A stretch of 41,107 nt of DNA from Halarchaeoplasma sp046498385 (lineage in GTDB: Archaea; Thermoplasmatota; Thermoplasmata; Halarchaeoplasmatales; Halarchaeoplasmataceae): the NCBI GenBank assembly GCA_046498385.1, contig JAWOAU010000104.1, forward strand, positions 1-41,107, given 5' to 3'. Positions 16,154 through 24,348 of this stretch are shown one piece after another. How positions within the stretch are numbered: the stretch's first letter is position 1; each line of letters starts with the position of its first letter. A program made the position numbers and the translations under genes. Below the pieces are notes generated by a model. It was not told where the DNA came from, made no database searches, and worked only from the letters and a program-made list of their open reading frames with translations.

Positions 16154-17779
16154 ATGATAGAGATAACACACCGATGGGGGTTGGCTAAAAAAGGCATATG
16201 GACCTCCGAAAACCTGGAAGTTCCAGAGGTGCTCTCAGTGGAAGAAAAAGGCGACCTGGGCCCCTTTAGTTTGTCCATGTCACACTTTCAGGAAAGTAAA
16301 AGCGACCTTCCCGCCGCCTTTGGGTATCCCGAGTATATCGGCGGTCATCTTGTGGAATGTAAAAAAGGAGATGCACGGGTACAGCCTGTTTTTGATCAGA
16401 CGCCGGATCCAGATGCCGATGTGTATATACTGGGCAATGCTCCGGAGATGATGGGACGGGCAGATATGTTGGTAAAAAAAGTGCTCTCCCTTCGAAAAAA
16501 TATATCGCCGCACAAACTGATATACGCACCGGCCGTTGCTTCACCCTACAACTTAGCTTTGTTAGTCTACATGGGCATAGATCTTTTTGACACCGTTTAC
16601 TGTGAGTACATGAGCACACTTGGTGTAGAGTTGTCAGACTGGATGGGGTTCCCCGGAGACCCAAATGAAAACGAAAAAAAGCTGAGGGACGAACTTGAGT
16701 TGGTTAAAAAGGGTATAGAGTACGGCAGAATACGAGAACTTGTGGAGTCACGTGTACGTGCAGAACCTTGGATGGTAGAATCTTTGAGGCTGCTTGACAG
16801 GGCCTATGACATAGTATCTCCCTGCGTGCCGGTTTCCGGTGATAAGTTATTCGCATGTACTAGGGAGTCACTTCACAGACCGGATATAGCTCGTTTTAGA
16901 CATAGAATATTTGAACGCTACAAACCTCCTCGACGCAGTGTGCTTCTTCTCCTTCCCTGCTCGGCTTCAAAACCCTACTTCAATTCCCGGACCCACAGCG
17001 CGATACGCAGTTCCATGGGTGGAACAGCTTGGACAGAGGTACACGAGGTAATACTTACCTCACCCTTAGGTACGGTTCCCCGAGAACTAGAGCTGTTTTA
17101 TCCCGCCCAGAACTACGATATTCCCGTGAGTCACGAATGGTTCCAGGATGAAGCAGATATGATCATAGAGGTCCTCAACCATATAGTAAAACAGGGAGAC
17201 TACGAACACATCGTATCTCACCTTCCCAGAGATATGGCATTTGTCCCGGAACACCTGGAATGTGTCGATACTGCTAACTGGGATCATCCAACATCCAAAA
17301 GAGCCCTGGGGCGATTAAAGGACCACCTGATAGATTTAGTAGGCAAACAAAGCGGGAGTATCAAGGATTATCTAAACGAAAATTTATCAGGCCTGGCTAG
17401 ATTCCAATTTGGGCCCGGGGGTGAAAATCTGCTAAAGGGCGCCAAGGTAAAAGGTAGATATCCCAACTACCGATTTATGTACAAAAATAGACAACGAGGG
17501 ATGATAGTGGCCGAAAGGGGGATGATAGCACTGACCGTTGAAGGCGGTGAAATACTACATGAAAAAGGTATTTACCAAGTTGGAATAGACGATTTCACTC
17601 CTAAAGGGACCGTCTTTGCGGTTGGAGTTAAAGATGCGGACCACCGCATACATCCACATGACGAGTGCATCCTTTCATGCGGTGGAAAGTTAAAAGGTGT
17701 AGGTAAAGCGGTAATGTCCGGGCCGGAGATGGCCGCCGCCGGAAGGGGTGCCGCGGTGGAGGTTAGGCATCATGTCTAA
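16154..17779 (+). CDS. arcS: Archaeosine synthase (TgtA2/ArcS)
   Basis: This 541-residue tRNA-modification enzyme acts after preQ0 is placed at position 15 of tRNA. In current models ArcS attaches lysine to preQ0 and a radical SAM partner (RaSEA) completes archaeosine. The family hallmark PCSASKPY, followed by FNSRTHS, is at about residues 268-282. The N-terminal part is related to archaeal TGT but lacks its active site, and the C-terminal part is a PUA-type RNA-binding domain (RGMIVAERGMIALTVEGG). Tgt itself and RaSEA are not in the window. The ATG has a TATA element 28 nt upstream. The stop overlaps that of deoA by 4 nt. Confidence 0.92.
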   Translation: MIEITHRWGLAKKGIWTSENLEVPEVLSVEEKGDLGPFSLSMSHFQESKSDLPAAFGYPEYIGGHLVECKKGDARVQPVFDQTPDPDADVYILGNAPEMMGRADMLVKKVLSLRKNISPHKLIYAPAVASPYNLALLVYMGIDLFDTVYCEYMSTLGVELSDWMGFPGDPNENEKKLRDELELVKKGIEYGRIRELVESRVRAEPWMVESLRLLDRAYDIVSPCVPVSGDKLFACTRESLHRPDIARFRHRIFERYKPPRRSVLLLLPCSASKPYFNSRTHSAIRSSMGGTAWTEVHEVILTSPLGTVPRELELFYPAQNYDIPVSHEWFQDEADMIIEVLNHIVKQGDYEHIVSHLPRDMAFVPEHLECVDTANWDHPTSKRALGRLKDHLIDLVGKQSGSIKDYLNENLSGLARFQFGPGGENLLKGAKVKGRYPNYRFMYKNRQRGMIVAERGMIALTVEGGEILHEKGIYQVGIDDFTPKGTVFAVGVKDADHRIHPHDECILSCGGKLKGVGKAVMSGPEMAAAGRGAAVEVRHHV

Positions 17780-19305
17780 CTCCAAACCGCCCGGTAGTCG
17801 GGATGTTTCTCCAGGATCATACCCTCTATGGCAAGAGGGTTTAGATGCCTAGAGAGTTTTAAAGCCTCCTTGAGCTTTTTCTCATTGTCCGAGTAGATGG
17901 TGAAAAGAAGTTCATCCTTTTCCACCTTATCGCCCCGCTTTTTGTTAAGCATTATCCCGCCGCCTTTACGATAGGGTGCACCAGTCGCCCTAACGATTTC
18001 AATTATCCCGTGATTGTTTACCGAACCAACATAACCATCGTCTACCGAACAAAATTCATAGCTATGTTTACCTATCTCAACATCATCAGATGTGATATCG
18101 GCATCACCTCCTTGATAATGAATTATTTCCTTCATCTTTTCCAGCGCCTTTCCGCTGTTCAATATCTTCACCGCTTCGTCTTTACCTCGGCCGTCGGCGA
18201 TACCTCCTTGCTCCAGTATCATACCAGCCAATTCGGTAGATTTTTCTATCAAGCTGTTGGGCACATCCTTTCCCTCCAAGGCCGCCATGGCCTCCATAGC
18301 CTCTACGGCGGGTCCGATCGTGTCCCCTATAGGCTGTCCACCGTAGCTCAGGGCACACCTTACCTTTATGCCGATTTCTTCACCAAGTGCCATAAAATCC
18401 CTAGAATACCTTCGTCCCTTTTCCAATGAAGTCACCTTGGTATGGGGTCCTACCGGTATGTCCATAACAAGGTATTCCGCACCGGTCGCTTTTTTCTTTG
18501 AAAGAACCGATGATAAAACCAGGGCATAGGGGTCTACCCTCAGAGGATATTCTATACGGATTATGAGATCGTCACTGGGTGCGAGGTTAACCGCACCGCC
18601 CCATGCAATGGTGCCTCCGATCTCCTCGGTAATATCCTTTATTTCGGATAGAGTTAGAGTAACGTTGGCTAAAACTTCGAATATATCCGCGGTACCGCCT
18701 GCACTAGATATTGCTCGAGAACTTGTTTTAGGAATCAACAAACCGGCGGCGGCAACGATGGGAACTATCAACAAAGTTATCTTGTTCCCGGGTACCCCAC
18801 CTATGCTGTGATGGTCGAAGATAGGACCTTTGTCGAACTCTATGGTATCTCCGGTATCGATCATAGCTGTGATTAGATCCTTGATCTCCCTTAGGTTCAT
18901 ACCATGGGCATAAACACCGGAAACGTAGGCAGATACTTCTATGTCAGATAATTTTCGGTCCGTAATATCCGATATTATCTCTCTGATAGCATGTTCCGAA
19001 AGCTCCTTTCCCTCCAATTTTTCTCGGATGTGTTCAACTGAAGCGGGTTTTCCCTTCGGCACAACAGTTAACTCCTCACCCTCTTCGGCAGAGATTTTTC
19101 GAGAAACCTGGTGCAGCATCCCTATCTCTCCTTTTTTGACCAGTGTGTCGGAGAGCTCAACGATGGTAGTTACCGAGTTTTTATCTTTGATCAGCTTAAC
19201 TCTGCTTTGACTACGTAATCCGAGTCTGTTTGCATCAACTCTGTTTAAGATTACTTTGTTTTCGCCGGCCTCTAAATCGATTTTTCTTGCCGTGAACTTC
19301 TCCAT
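17776..19305 (-). CDS. deoA: AMP phosphorylase
   Basis: This 509-residue enzyme converts AMP (also CMP/UMP in characterised homologues) plus phosphate to the free base and ribose-1,5-bisphosphate. It has the archaeal N-terminal extension of about 85 residues and the thymidine-phosphorylase fold, with DHHSIGGVPGNK (164-175) and the SSRAISSAGGTADIFEVL signature. It is the first step of the archaeal pentose-bisphosphate pathway. The gene starts 6 nt after the rbcL stop, with a GATGTGAT ribosome-like site, and the R15P isomerase is next upstream, so the pathway is encoded contiguously. Confidence 0.96.
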   Translation of the reverse strand: MEKFTARKIDLEAGENKVILNRVDANRLGLRSQSRVKLIKDKNSVTTIVELSDTLVKKGEIGMLHQVSRKISAEEGEELTVVPKGKPASVEHIREKLEGKELSEHAIREIISDITDRKLSDIEVSAYVSGVYAHGMNLREIKDLITAMIDTGDTIEFDKGPIFDHHSIGGVPGNKITLLIVPIVAAAGLLIPKTSSRAISSAGGTADIFEVLANVTLTLSEIKDITEEIGGTIAWGGAVNLAPSDDLIIRIEYPLRVDPYALVLSSVLSKKKATGAEYLVMDIPVGPHTKVTSLEKGRRYSRDFMALGEEIGIKVRCALSYGGQPIGDTIGPAVEAMEAMAALEGKDVPNSLIEKSTELAGMILEQGGIADGRGKDEAVKILNSGKALEKMKEIIHYQGGDADITSDDVEIGKHSYEFCSVDDGYVGSVNNHGIIEIVRATGAPYRKGGGIMLNKKRGDKVEKDELLFTIYSDNEKKLKEALKLSRHLNPLAIEGMILEKHPDYRAVWS

Positions 19306-19311
19306 CTTAAA

Positions 19312-20541
19312 TCACATCCAAGTTTCCAAGGCCCGTTTAAGTTCAGGGTTTTCAACGGCATACTCTTTCAAAGGTATTTCAAGATACGTAGCCTCTACCG
19401 CTTGGACCATTGCCTTGGCCCCGGCACGTATACCGTCGGGATGGCCGGATACCCCGCCTCCAGCCTGTATCTGAACATCATTACCACTTTTCTCCATCAA
19501 CTGATCTATCACACCTGGATGGAGGCCGCCGCTGGAAACCGGCATCATCTTTTTCATTCCGCACATGTCCCCTGTGATAATATCTTTACAGCGCATCTCG
19601 TCAGATATATCAGCGTGCATCTTACCGGCACCATAGGTGCCGATATGCAGTGCATCCCCTCCTGCAATCCTTGATAGCGTGGCAATGACCGGCATAGATA
19701 TGCCATGTTCAGGATCTCTAGTCAAAGCCCCGTGCATGGCACGATGAACATGGAGGGGTACGTCCAATGACGGGTCTTCGGCAAGGGCCTGCAGGCCGGA
19801 AAATCCGACGGTCAAAACATCAACCATCAACTGTCGTGCACCGTTTTCAAGAGCGAGATCGGCGGCTTCGAGTATCTCATGGGCAGAAGTACTTATGTTA
19901 TGAGCATGTATCATCAGATGGCCCTCTTCTTCCAAAGTATCAAGCACCTCGCTCACCTCGCTCACCCTATCTTCAAGGGGGCAGAAATCCTGGTCAACCA
20001 GCGTTTCATCGTCTTTGGAGTTTGTTAATCCACCGGAACCTGCTTCGTAAACGTAATCCGCAAACTCCTTGGGAGGAAGGCCTATCTTTGGTTTTACGAT
20101 CGTCCCCACCAGTGGCTTATCAGGCCGATGGAGGATTTCTCTCAACCCTTCGATACCGATTTGAGGGCCGGGGTACCTTTCGATCATATCTTTAGGAAGC
20201 TGAATGTCCTCCAGTCGAACCGCCTTTAAAGATTCAAGGCCGAATAGATTTCCGGCGACTATGCTGAGTATCTGAGGTATGGCACCGATCTCTCCGGAAA
20301 AATCCACTACGGGGTATCCTACAGTCACCAAATCCCCCTCAGCCTCTACCACTTTTGCGCCGTACCTGCTAAAAATATCGTCGGATAAGGTAGTAGGGTG
20401 TGTCCACGTACCGGTGGACTCCTCCTCTGCTATACGTGCTCCGGCGGTTTCTATATCTAGTTCACTGTTCACTCTATACAGGCATATCACATACTCATCA
20501 GGGTCCAAATCCTCGCCCAACGCAAGATAATCTATAGTCAT
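19312..20541 (-). CDS. rbcL: Form III ribulose-1,5-bisphosphate carboxylase large chain
   Basis: This 409-residue enzyme fixes CO2 on ribulose-1,5-bisphosphate to give two 3-phosphoglycerates. Expected active-site residues are present: STGTWT (N-terminal domain), GNLFG, K150 and K152 in TIVKPKIG, the carbamylated K176 with D178 and E179 in SKDDET, H266 in HRAMH, H299, loop-6 K307 in GAGKM, SSGG (336-339) and GGGVSGHP. The layout and C-terminus resemble archaeal form III of AMP metabolism rather than form I/II. Residues just before K176 (LTNS) differ from the usual VD-hydrophobic pattern. The Shine-Dalgarno GGAGATGA (20548-20555) fixes the ATG. No small subunit or phosphoribulokinase is present. 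Confidence 0.96.
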   Translation of the reverse strand: MTIDYLALGEDLDPDEYVICLYRVNSELDIETAGARIAEEESTGTWTHPTTLSDDIFSRYGAKVVEAEGDLVTVGYPVVDFSGEIGAIPQILSIVAGNLFGLESLKAVRLEDIQLPKDMIERYPGPQIGIEGLREILHRPDKPLVGTIVKPKIGLPPKEFADYVYEAGSGGLTNSKDDETLVDQDFCPLEDRVSEVSEVLDTLEEEGHLMIHAHNISTSAHEILEAADLALENGARQLMVDVLTVGFSGLQALAEDPSLDVPLHVHRAMHGALTRDPEHGISMPVIATLSRIAGGDALHIGTYGAGKMHADISDEMRCKDIITGDMCGMKKMMPVSSGGLHPGVIDQLMEKSGNDVQIQAGGGVSGHPDGIRAGAKAMVQAVEATYLEIPLKEYAVENPELKRALETWM

Positions 20542-20576
20542 TCATTTTCATCTCCGTTTGTTATCCGGCTATATCT

Positions 20577-20584
20577 TATTAATG
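20577..20584 (-). promoter_or_regulatory. Possible internal TATA box before rbcL
   Basis: ATTAATAA on the minus strand lies in the 57-nt gap between the R15P isomerase gene and rbcL. It would give a leader of about 13 nt containing the GGAGATGA ribosome site, so rbcL-deoA may have its own promoter. Confidence 0.3.
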
Positions 20585-20598
20585 GTTTAATATCTTTC

Positions 20599-21519
20599 CT
20601 ATTCTGCCAATACGTCATCTATGACTCGATAAGCGCTGGAGGGAGAAATAACACCTAGTTCAGTTATTATCACGTCGATATATTCGGCGGGAGTGGCATC
20701 GAACACCGGGTTCTTTATTTTAACACCGGGAAAATCACTGGGGTCAACTATCTCCGAAGGTTCTCTTTCCTCTATCTTTACAAGATCTCCGAACAATGTA
20801 TCCTGAGAAAATTTATAGGTTTCTCCACAAACCGAAACCGGTACCCTGGCCTCATGAGCACATAGAGCTATCTGAGACGTACCTATCTTGTTTATAACCG
20901 CACCATTAGAAGTAACTGTGTCGGCCCCCAGGTAAACTTTGTCAACTTTTTGCATTATGTATCTAACCGCAGAGTCAACGATCAAGGTTACGGGTATGCT
21001 CCTCTCAGCCAGGTATCTAACTGTTATGTACCCTTGGCGTTTGGGGCGCGACTCTGTGGCAATGACCTCTATTTTTTTCCCCTGGCCCCATGCGTGTTCA
21101 ATGGCACTCAATGCAAGTGAACTGTTGCAGTGTGTTAATATGGTATCTCCGTCAACGATCCTCTTTCCACCGTACTTCGCTATTTTCAACCCTGCCTGAT
21201 GTGAGGATTCGATAAAGTCATAGGAGCGCTGTTTCAACGATGACTTTAAGCTCTCTACATCGCCGCCCTTTGCCCTAAGAACATATTTCAAAGCGTTAGC
21301 TAATGATACTGCAGTGGGTCGAGTGGATAGCAGTTTTTCTTCTCCTAATTTCAACCATTTTTTAAACTCCTTTAAATCATCCCCGTCAAACTCCTCTACA
21401 TGTTTAGCCATGGCTAAAGCGGCTGCACGGGCGATAAGGGCCGCTCCCCTGATCTTCATGGACTCTATTCCATGACAGATTTTATCTACCGTCATCCGTT
21501 CTAGGTCTTTATCTTTCAT
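20599..21519 (-). CDS. Ribose-1,5-bisphosphate isomerase (e2b2)
   Basis: This 306-residue member of the eIF2B/MtnA-like isomerase family converts ribose-1,5-bisphosphate to ribulose-1,5-bisphosphate. The catalytic cysteine sits in THCNSS (C131) and the partner aspartate in GADTVTSNG (D200), as in the characterised archaeal R15P isomerase. The position between RuBisCO and the HAD gene, with deoA next, supports this over a translation-factor role. No clear ribosome site exists; a TATA-like GGATTTATC lies about 29 nt before the ATG. Confidence 0.93.
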   Translation of the reverse strand: MKDKDLERMTVDKICHGIESMKIRGAALIARAAALAMAKHVEEFDGDDLKEFKKWLKLGEEKLLSTRPTAVSLANALKYVLRAKGGDVESLKSSLKQRSYDFIESSHQAGLKIAKYGGKRIVDGDTILTHCNSSLALSAIEHAWGQGKKIEVIATESRPKRQGYITVRYLAERSIPVTLIVDSAVRYIMQKVDKVYLGADTVTSNGAVINKIGTSQIALCAHEARVPVSVCGETYKFSQDTLFGDLVKIEEREPSEIVDPSDFPGVKIKNPVFDATPAEYIDVIITELGVISPSSAYRVIDDVLAE

Positions 21520-21560
21520 ACATTCATAAATGAGACTTCATAGGATAAATCCTTCGGAGG

Positions 21561-22199
21561 TTAAGACAGATACTCAAGTATCAGCCGGAGGTCCTTTTCA
21601 TCGACGACTACATCCGCAGCCTGACATACCTCTTCATCATCGGGATTGAATGCGATACCAAATCCCGCTTCTTTTAACATGGGTACGTCGATAAAACTGT
21701 TCCCTACGGCAGCGGTATATTCCTTTGAAACACCGGCCTTTCTGAGCACAGATCGAAAGACTTTACCTTTATCGTTCAAGGGAACCTCCAGTACACCTTC
21801 ACCTGTCAACCCCTCCTCTATATCATTCACCATGATCCAATCAAAATAATCAACACCGACTTTCTTCACCAGTGCCCGTATGCCGCCGCTTACCACCGCA
21901 GTGATATAATCTTGATTTCTCAAGGTTTCTAGGCACTCTTTGCACCCTTTCATAATAGGCACTTTTTTGAGCACCTCTTCTATATCTCTCTTAGAAAGAG
22001 AAGGTTTTTTCTCCAGCCAAAGCGCTATATCTCTGCGCATAAATTCTTTATCATCGATATCCCCCTGTATATAGGATTTTAAAGATTCGTCGTTATTTAC
22101 ACCGAAGTGCTGGTGTATCCACGACCAGGAGCTGTTTATATCTACCAGAACCCCATCCATATCAAAGACTACAAGTTTGAACCTACTCCGAGAATTCAT
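21561..22199 (-). CDS. HAD-superfamily phosphatase, SerB-like
   Basis: This 212-residue phosphatase has HAD motif I FDMDGVLVD (D13 and D15), motif II in VVSGG, a motif III lysine region (LNDKGKV) and motif IV VGNSFIDVPML, where N replaces the commoner D. Cap and length resemble the phosphoserine phosphatase-like (HAD-IB) group. The substrate could be phosphoserine or, given RuBisCO two genes downstream, 2-phosphoglycolate; the sequence does not decide. The gene is 6 nt after the zinc-ribbon protein and 41 nt before the R15P isomerase. Confidence 0.85.
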   Translation of the reverse strand: MNSRSRFKLVVFDMDGVLVDINSSWSWIHQHFGVNNDESLKSYIQGDIDDKEFMRRDIALWLEKKPSLSKRDIEEVLKKVPIMKGCKECLETLRNQDYITAVVSGGIRALVKKVGVDYFDWIMVNDIEEGLTGEGVLEVPLNDKGKVFRSVLRKAGVSKEYTAAVGNSFIDVPMLKEAGFGIAFNPDDEEVCQAADVVVDEKDLRLILEYLS

Positions 22200-22205
22200 C
22201 TACCT

Positions 22206-24125
22206 TCACTTTCTTCCTATAAATTCGTTATACCTGTTCATGTATTTGAAGCATTTTTCAAAATTATCTTCTTTATTTGCAAATTTGGCCTCCTTGAGAA
22301 ACATAACGGGTCTAGATATGTCTACACCTGATATCTTTGCCCTTTTTAGATCCGATTTCGCCTTTGCTACGAAAGACTTGAGTTGATAGGGTACTTGATC
22401 CAAAATCTCATCGGCAGCATCGTCAGCCTTTTCCATAGCCTTATCTTCATTACCTTCCTGCAGCATCTTCTTTGCCTGCTTTAAAAGGTCTTTAGATGTT
22501 GATACTTCAAACCCGATGTTTTCAGCATCCTCGATCATGATCTCTCGTTCCATGATAAAATCATCCGCACTAGCTGGCATATCGATTTCTTCAACGGCTT
22601 TCTCTGCCGAGGATATGCTTTTAAGGGCCGAGATGTGATCCTCATCTTCAACCGCCTTTCTAGCCATCTCTAGGTCCCCTTTGACAATATCCTCTTTCCC
22701 AACCTCTTTAACCAGGTCTTCAATGGATACCACCTTTTCCTGCACCTTGTTTATTACGGTTTTCACAAATCGTTTTTCCCCATTCTCCAGCATAGAACGG
22801 GCATCTTCGTATTCCTTTTTAGATGCTAGATCTTTGGCATTCTTGATCACATTCTTTAGATGTTCAACCTCTATACCACTATCTGCTGCCGCCGTGACTA
22901 ACTTTTTTAATTTTAAAATCGTGTCATCTATCTTCCTGAGGCTCTCTCTTTTTGCTTCCAATTCAGATAAGGCATCTTCCAAGCTGTTGATATTTGAGGA
23001 AAAGTGATCTGCGACATCGTTAAAATTTTCTCCTTCCGTTTTGATTTGAAGCGTACTTTCTTGTTCCAATATATCTTCAACATCTTCGCCCTCTAAAGAA
23101 TCCGACCTTGACTTTCTCGCCTCGAAAAGTCTTTTTACCCTAAATGTTTTTTCCAATAACTCCAACAACCTATCAACTTTTTCAACAAGTCCGTCGTACA
23201 TTCCTTTCTCAATGTCTCGAGCTATCTCGATCCGCAGGAGTACGATCGGTTTAATAGAAAACTGAGAGTTTTCAATGTCGTCGATTATGTCGTCGGCCTT
23301 CTTAAGCTTCGGCCCAATTATTGGCTTTATTTTTTTCCATTTGTCGTGGTCCTCATGTTTTTTTATCATCACATCCATATCTTCTATCATCGAACGCATT
23401 ATTTGTATTGATTCATCAAGTTTGCCTTGGTCTGCCTCAGACTTTAAATTCCTCATGTCTTTTAGATACGGTTTAAAATCCAAGTCGTAATCTTTCAACT
23501 TCTTCAAGCGTTCCTTTGCTTCCACCAACAAAGAGTTCACAGTCAATATTTTTTCTGAAATATCCAGCGCCTCGTTTGCTAAATCGATACCTTTGTCGTA
23601 ATCCTCTTCTTTTTTTGCTTTGACTACGCGCTTAACCCGCTTTTTTAAGACGGTTATATCCAAAGGTGTAGCCCTGCATTCCGATAATGCGGATTTGATC
23701 TCGTCGATTACCGTCTCCAATTTTTCTTTCGTCTTTTCGGCTTTGACCTTTTCAGCGTCCATTAACCCTTCATCATCTTCCTTATCCTCGAAGACTGCAC
23801 CACAATTCGAGCAACATATGTCATCTTTTTCTACGTTCTCACCGCACACGGGGCACTCAAATATTAGAAGCCCCTCATCTATAGAGATAGATTCATTGGC
23901 TTCACCGCCGAGGTTTTTGATCCTCTCTATGAATTCATCCTCATCTACATCTTCCCGAAGTATGTCTATTATATCATTCATCTTCTCTTTGGATTCTATG
24001 CCCTCCGGTTCGATACCTTCAAGTTCAAATAATTGTAGATCTACTCCGCAAACCGGACACTTCTTTGAATCCCTAGGTATATTAGCATCGCAGACAGGAC
24101 AAATTATATTATCATCACTTGACAA
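22206..24125 (-). CDS. Zinc-ribbon plus helical-repeat cytosolic protein
   Basis: I do not recognise a named family for this 639-residue protein. Two zinc ribbons are at C9/C12/C23/C26 and C91/C94/C105/C108, each with a 14-residue spacing between CxxC knuckles. The rest is helical, with a recurrent unit of the form A-x3-G-(hydrophobic)-D/E-(hydrophobic)-x5-L-x2-A-K-x6-G/E-(N/D)-x2-K-A, for example AENIGFEVSTSKDLLKQAKK and KISGVDISRPVMFLKEAK. The same unit builds the 1254-residue protein at 37054-40818. There is no membrane segment. The start is TTG, fixed by GAGGTG five bases upstream (24131-24136). It heads the strand that continues into the HAD and RuBisCO genes. Confidence 0.8.
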   Translation of the reverse strand: MSSDDNIICPVCDANIPRDSKKCPVCGVDLQLFELEGIEPEGIESKEKMNDIIDILREDVDEDEFIERIKNLGGEANESISIDEGLLIFECPVCGENVEKDDICCSNCGAVFEDKEDDEGLMDAEKVKAEKTKEKLETVIDEIKSALSECRATPLDITVLKKRVKRVVKAKKEEDYDKGIDLANEALDISEKILTVNSLLVEAKERLKKLKDYDLDFKPYLKDMRNLKSEADQGKLDESIQIMRSMIEDMDVMIKKHEDHDKWKKIKPIIGPKLKKADDIIDDIENSQFSIKPIVLLRIEIARDIEKGMYDGLVEKVDRLLELLEKTFRVKRLFEARKSRSDSLEGEDVEDILEQESTLQIKTEGENFNDVADHFSSNINSLEDALSELEAKRESLRKIDDTILKLKKLVTAAADSGIEVEHLKNVIKNAKDLASKKEYEDARSMLENGEKRFVKTVINKVQEKVVSIEDLVKEVGKEDIVKGDLEMARKAVEDEDHISALKSISSAEKAVEEIDMPASADDFIMEREIMIEDAENIGFEVSTSKDLLKQAKKMLQEGNEDKAMEKADDAADEILDQVPYQLKSFVAKAKSDLKRAKISGVDISRPVMFLKEAKFANKEDNFEKCFKYMNRYNEFIGRK

Positions 24126-24130
24126 TGTAG

Positions 24131-24136
24131 CACCTC
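24131..24136 (-). promoter_or_regulatory. Shine-Dalgarno site fixing a TTG start
   Basis: GAGGTG lies five bases before the TTG at 24125, and there is no nearby in-frame ATG that would keep the first zinc ribbon. Confidence 0.6.
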
Positions 24137-24348
24137 TATTTTCGTGGATATAATGATAAGATACAAAGAATCATTATTTAAATTTTTACATCATAAATCA
24201 AAGAGTGACTTCTAAGAATATAACCAACGATCCAGAAGGTTACCATATCCACTATCCGTTAAAGAGATCCTTTTGAACCAATGATATCTAGAATATTTTA
24301 CTAGGTGCAAAATCTATTTAATGCGGTTAGTAAATAACTATAAGAAAA
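24137..24348. other. AT-rich divergent intergenic region
   Basis: This region separates the zinc-ribbon/helical-repeat gene (-) from the CdvA-like gene (+). It holds TATA-like elements for both: TTTAAAT near 24180 on the minus strand and TATTTAA near 24315-24321 on the plus strand, about 31 nt before the ATG at 24349. I see no RNA gene or ORF. Confidence 0.4.

Noticed and set aside
20599..21519. Translation initiation factor eIF2B subunit
   Set aside because: Family relationship is real, but C131, D200 and linkage to RuBisCO and AMP phosphorylase identify the R15P isomerase.
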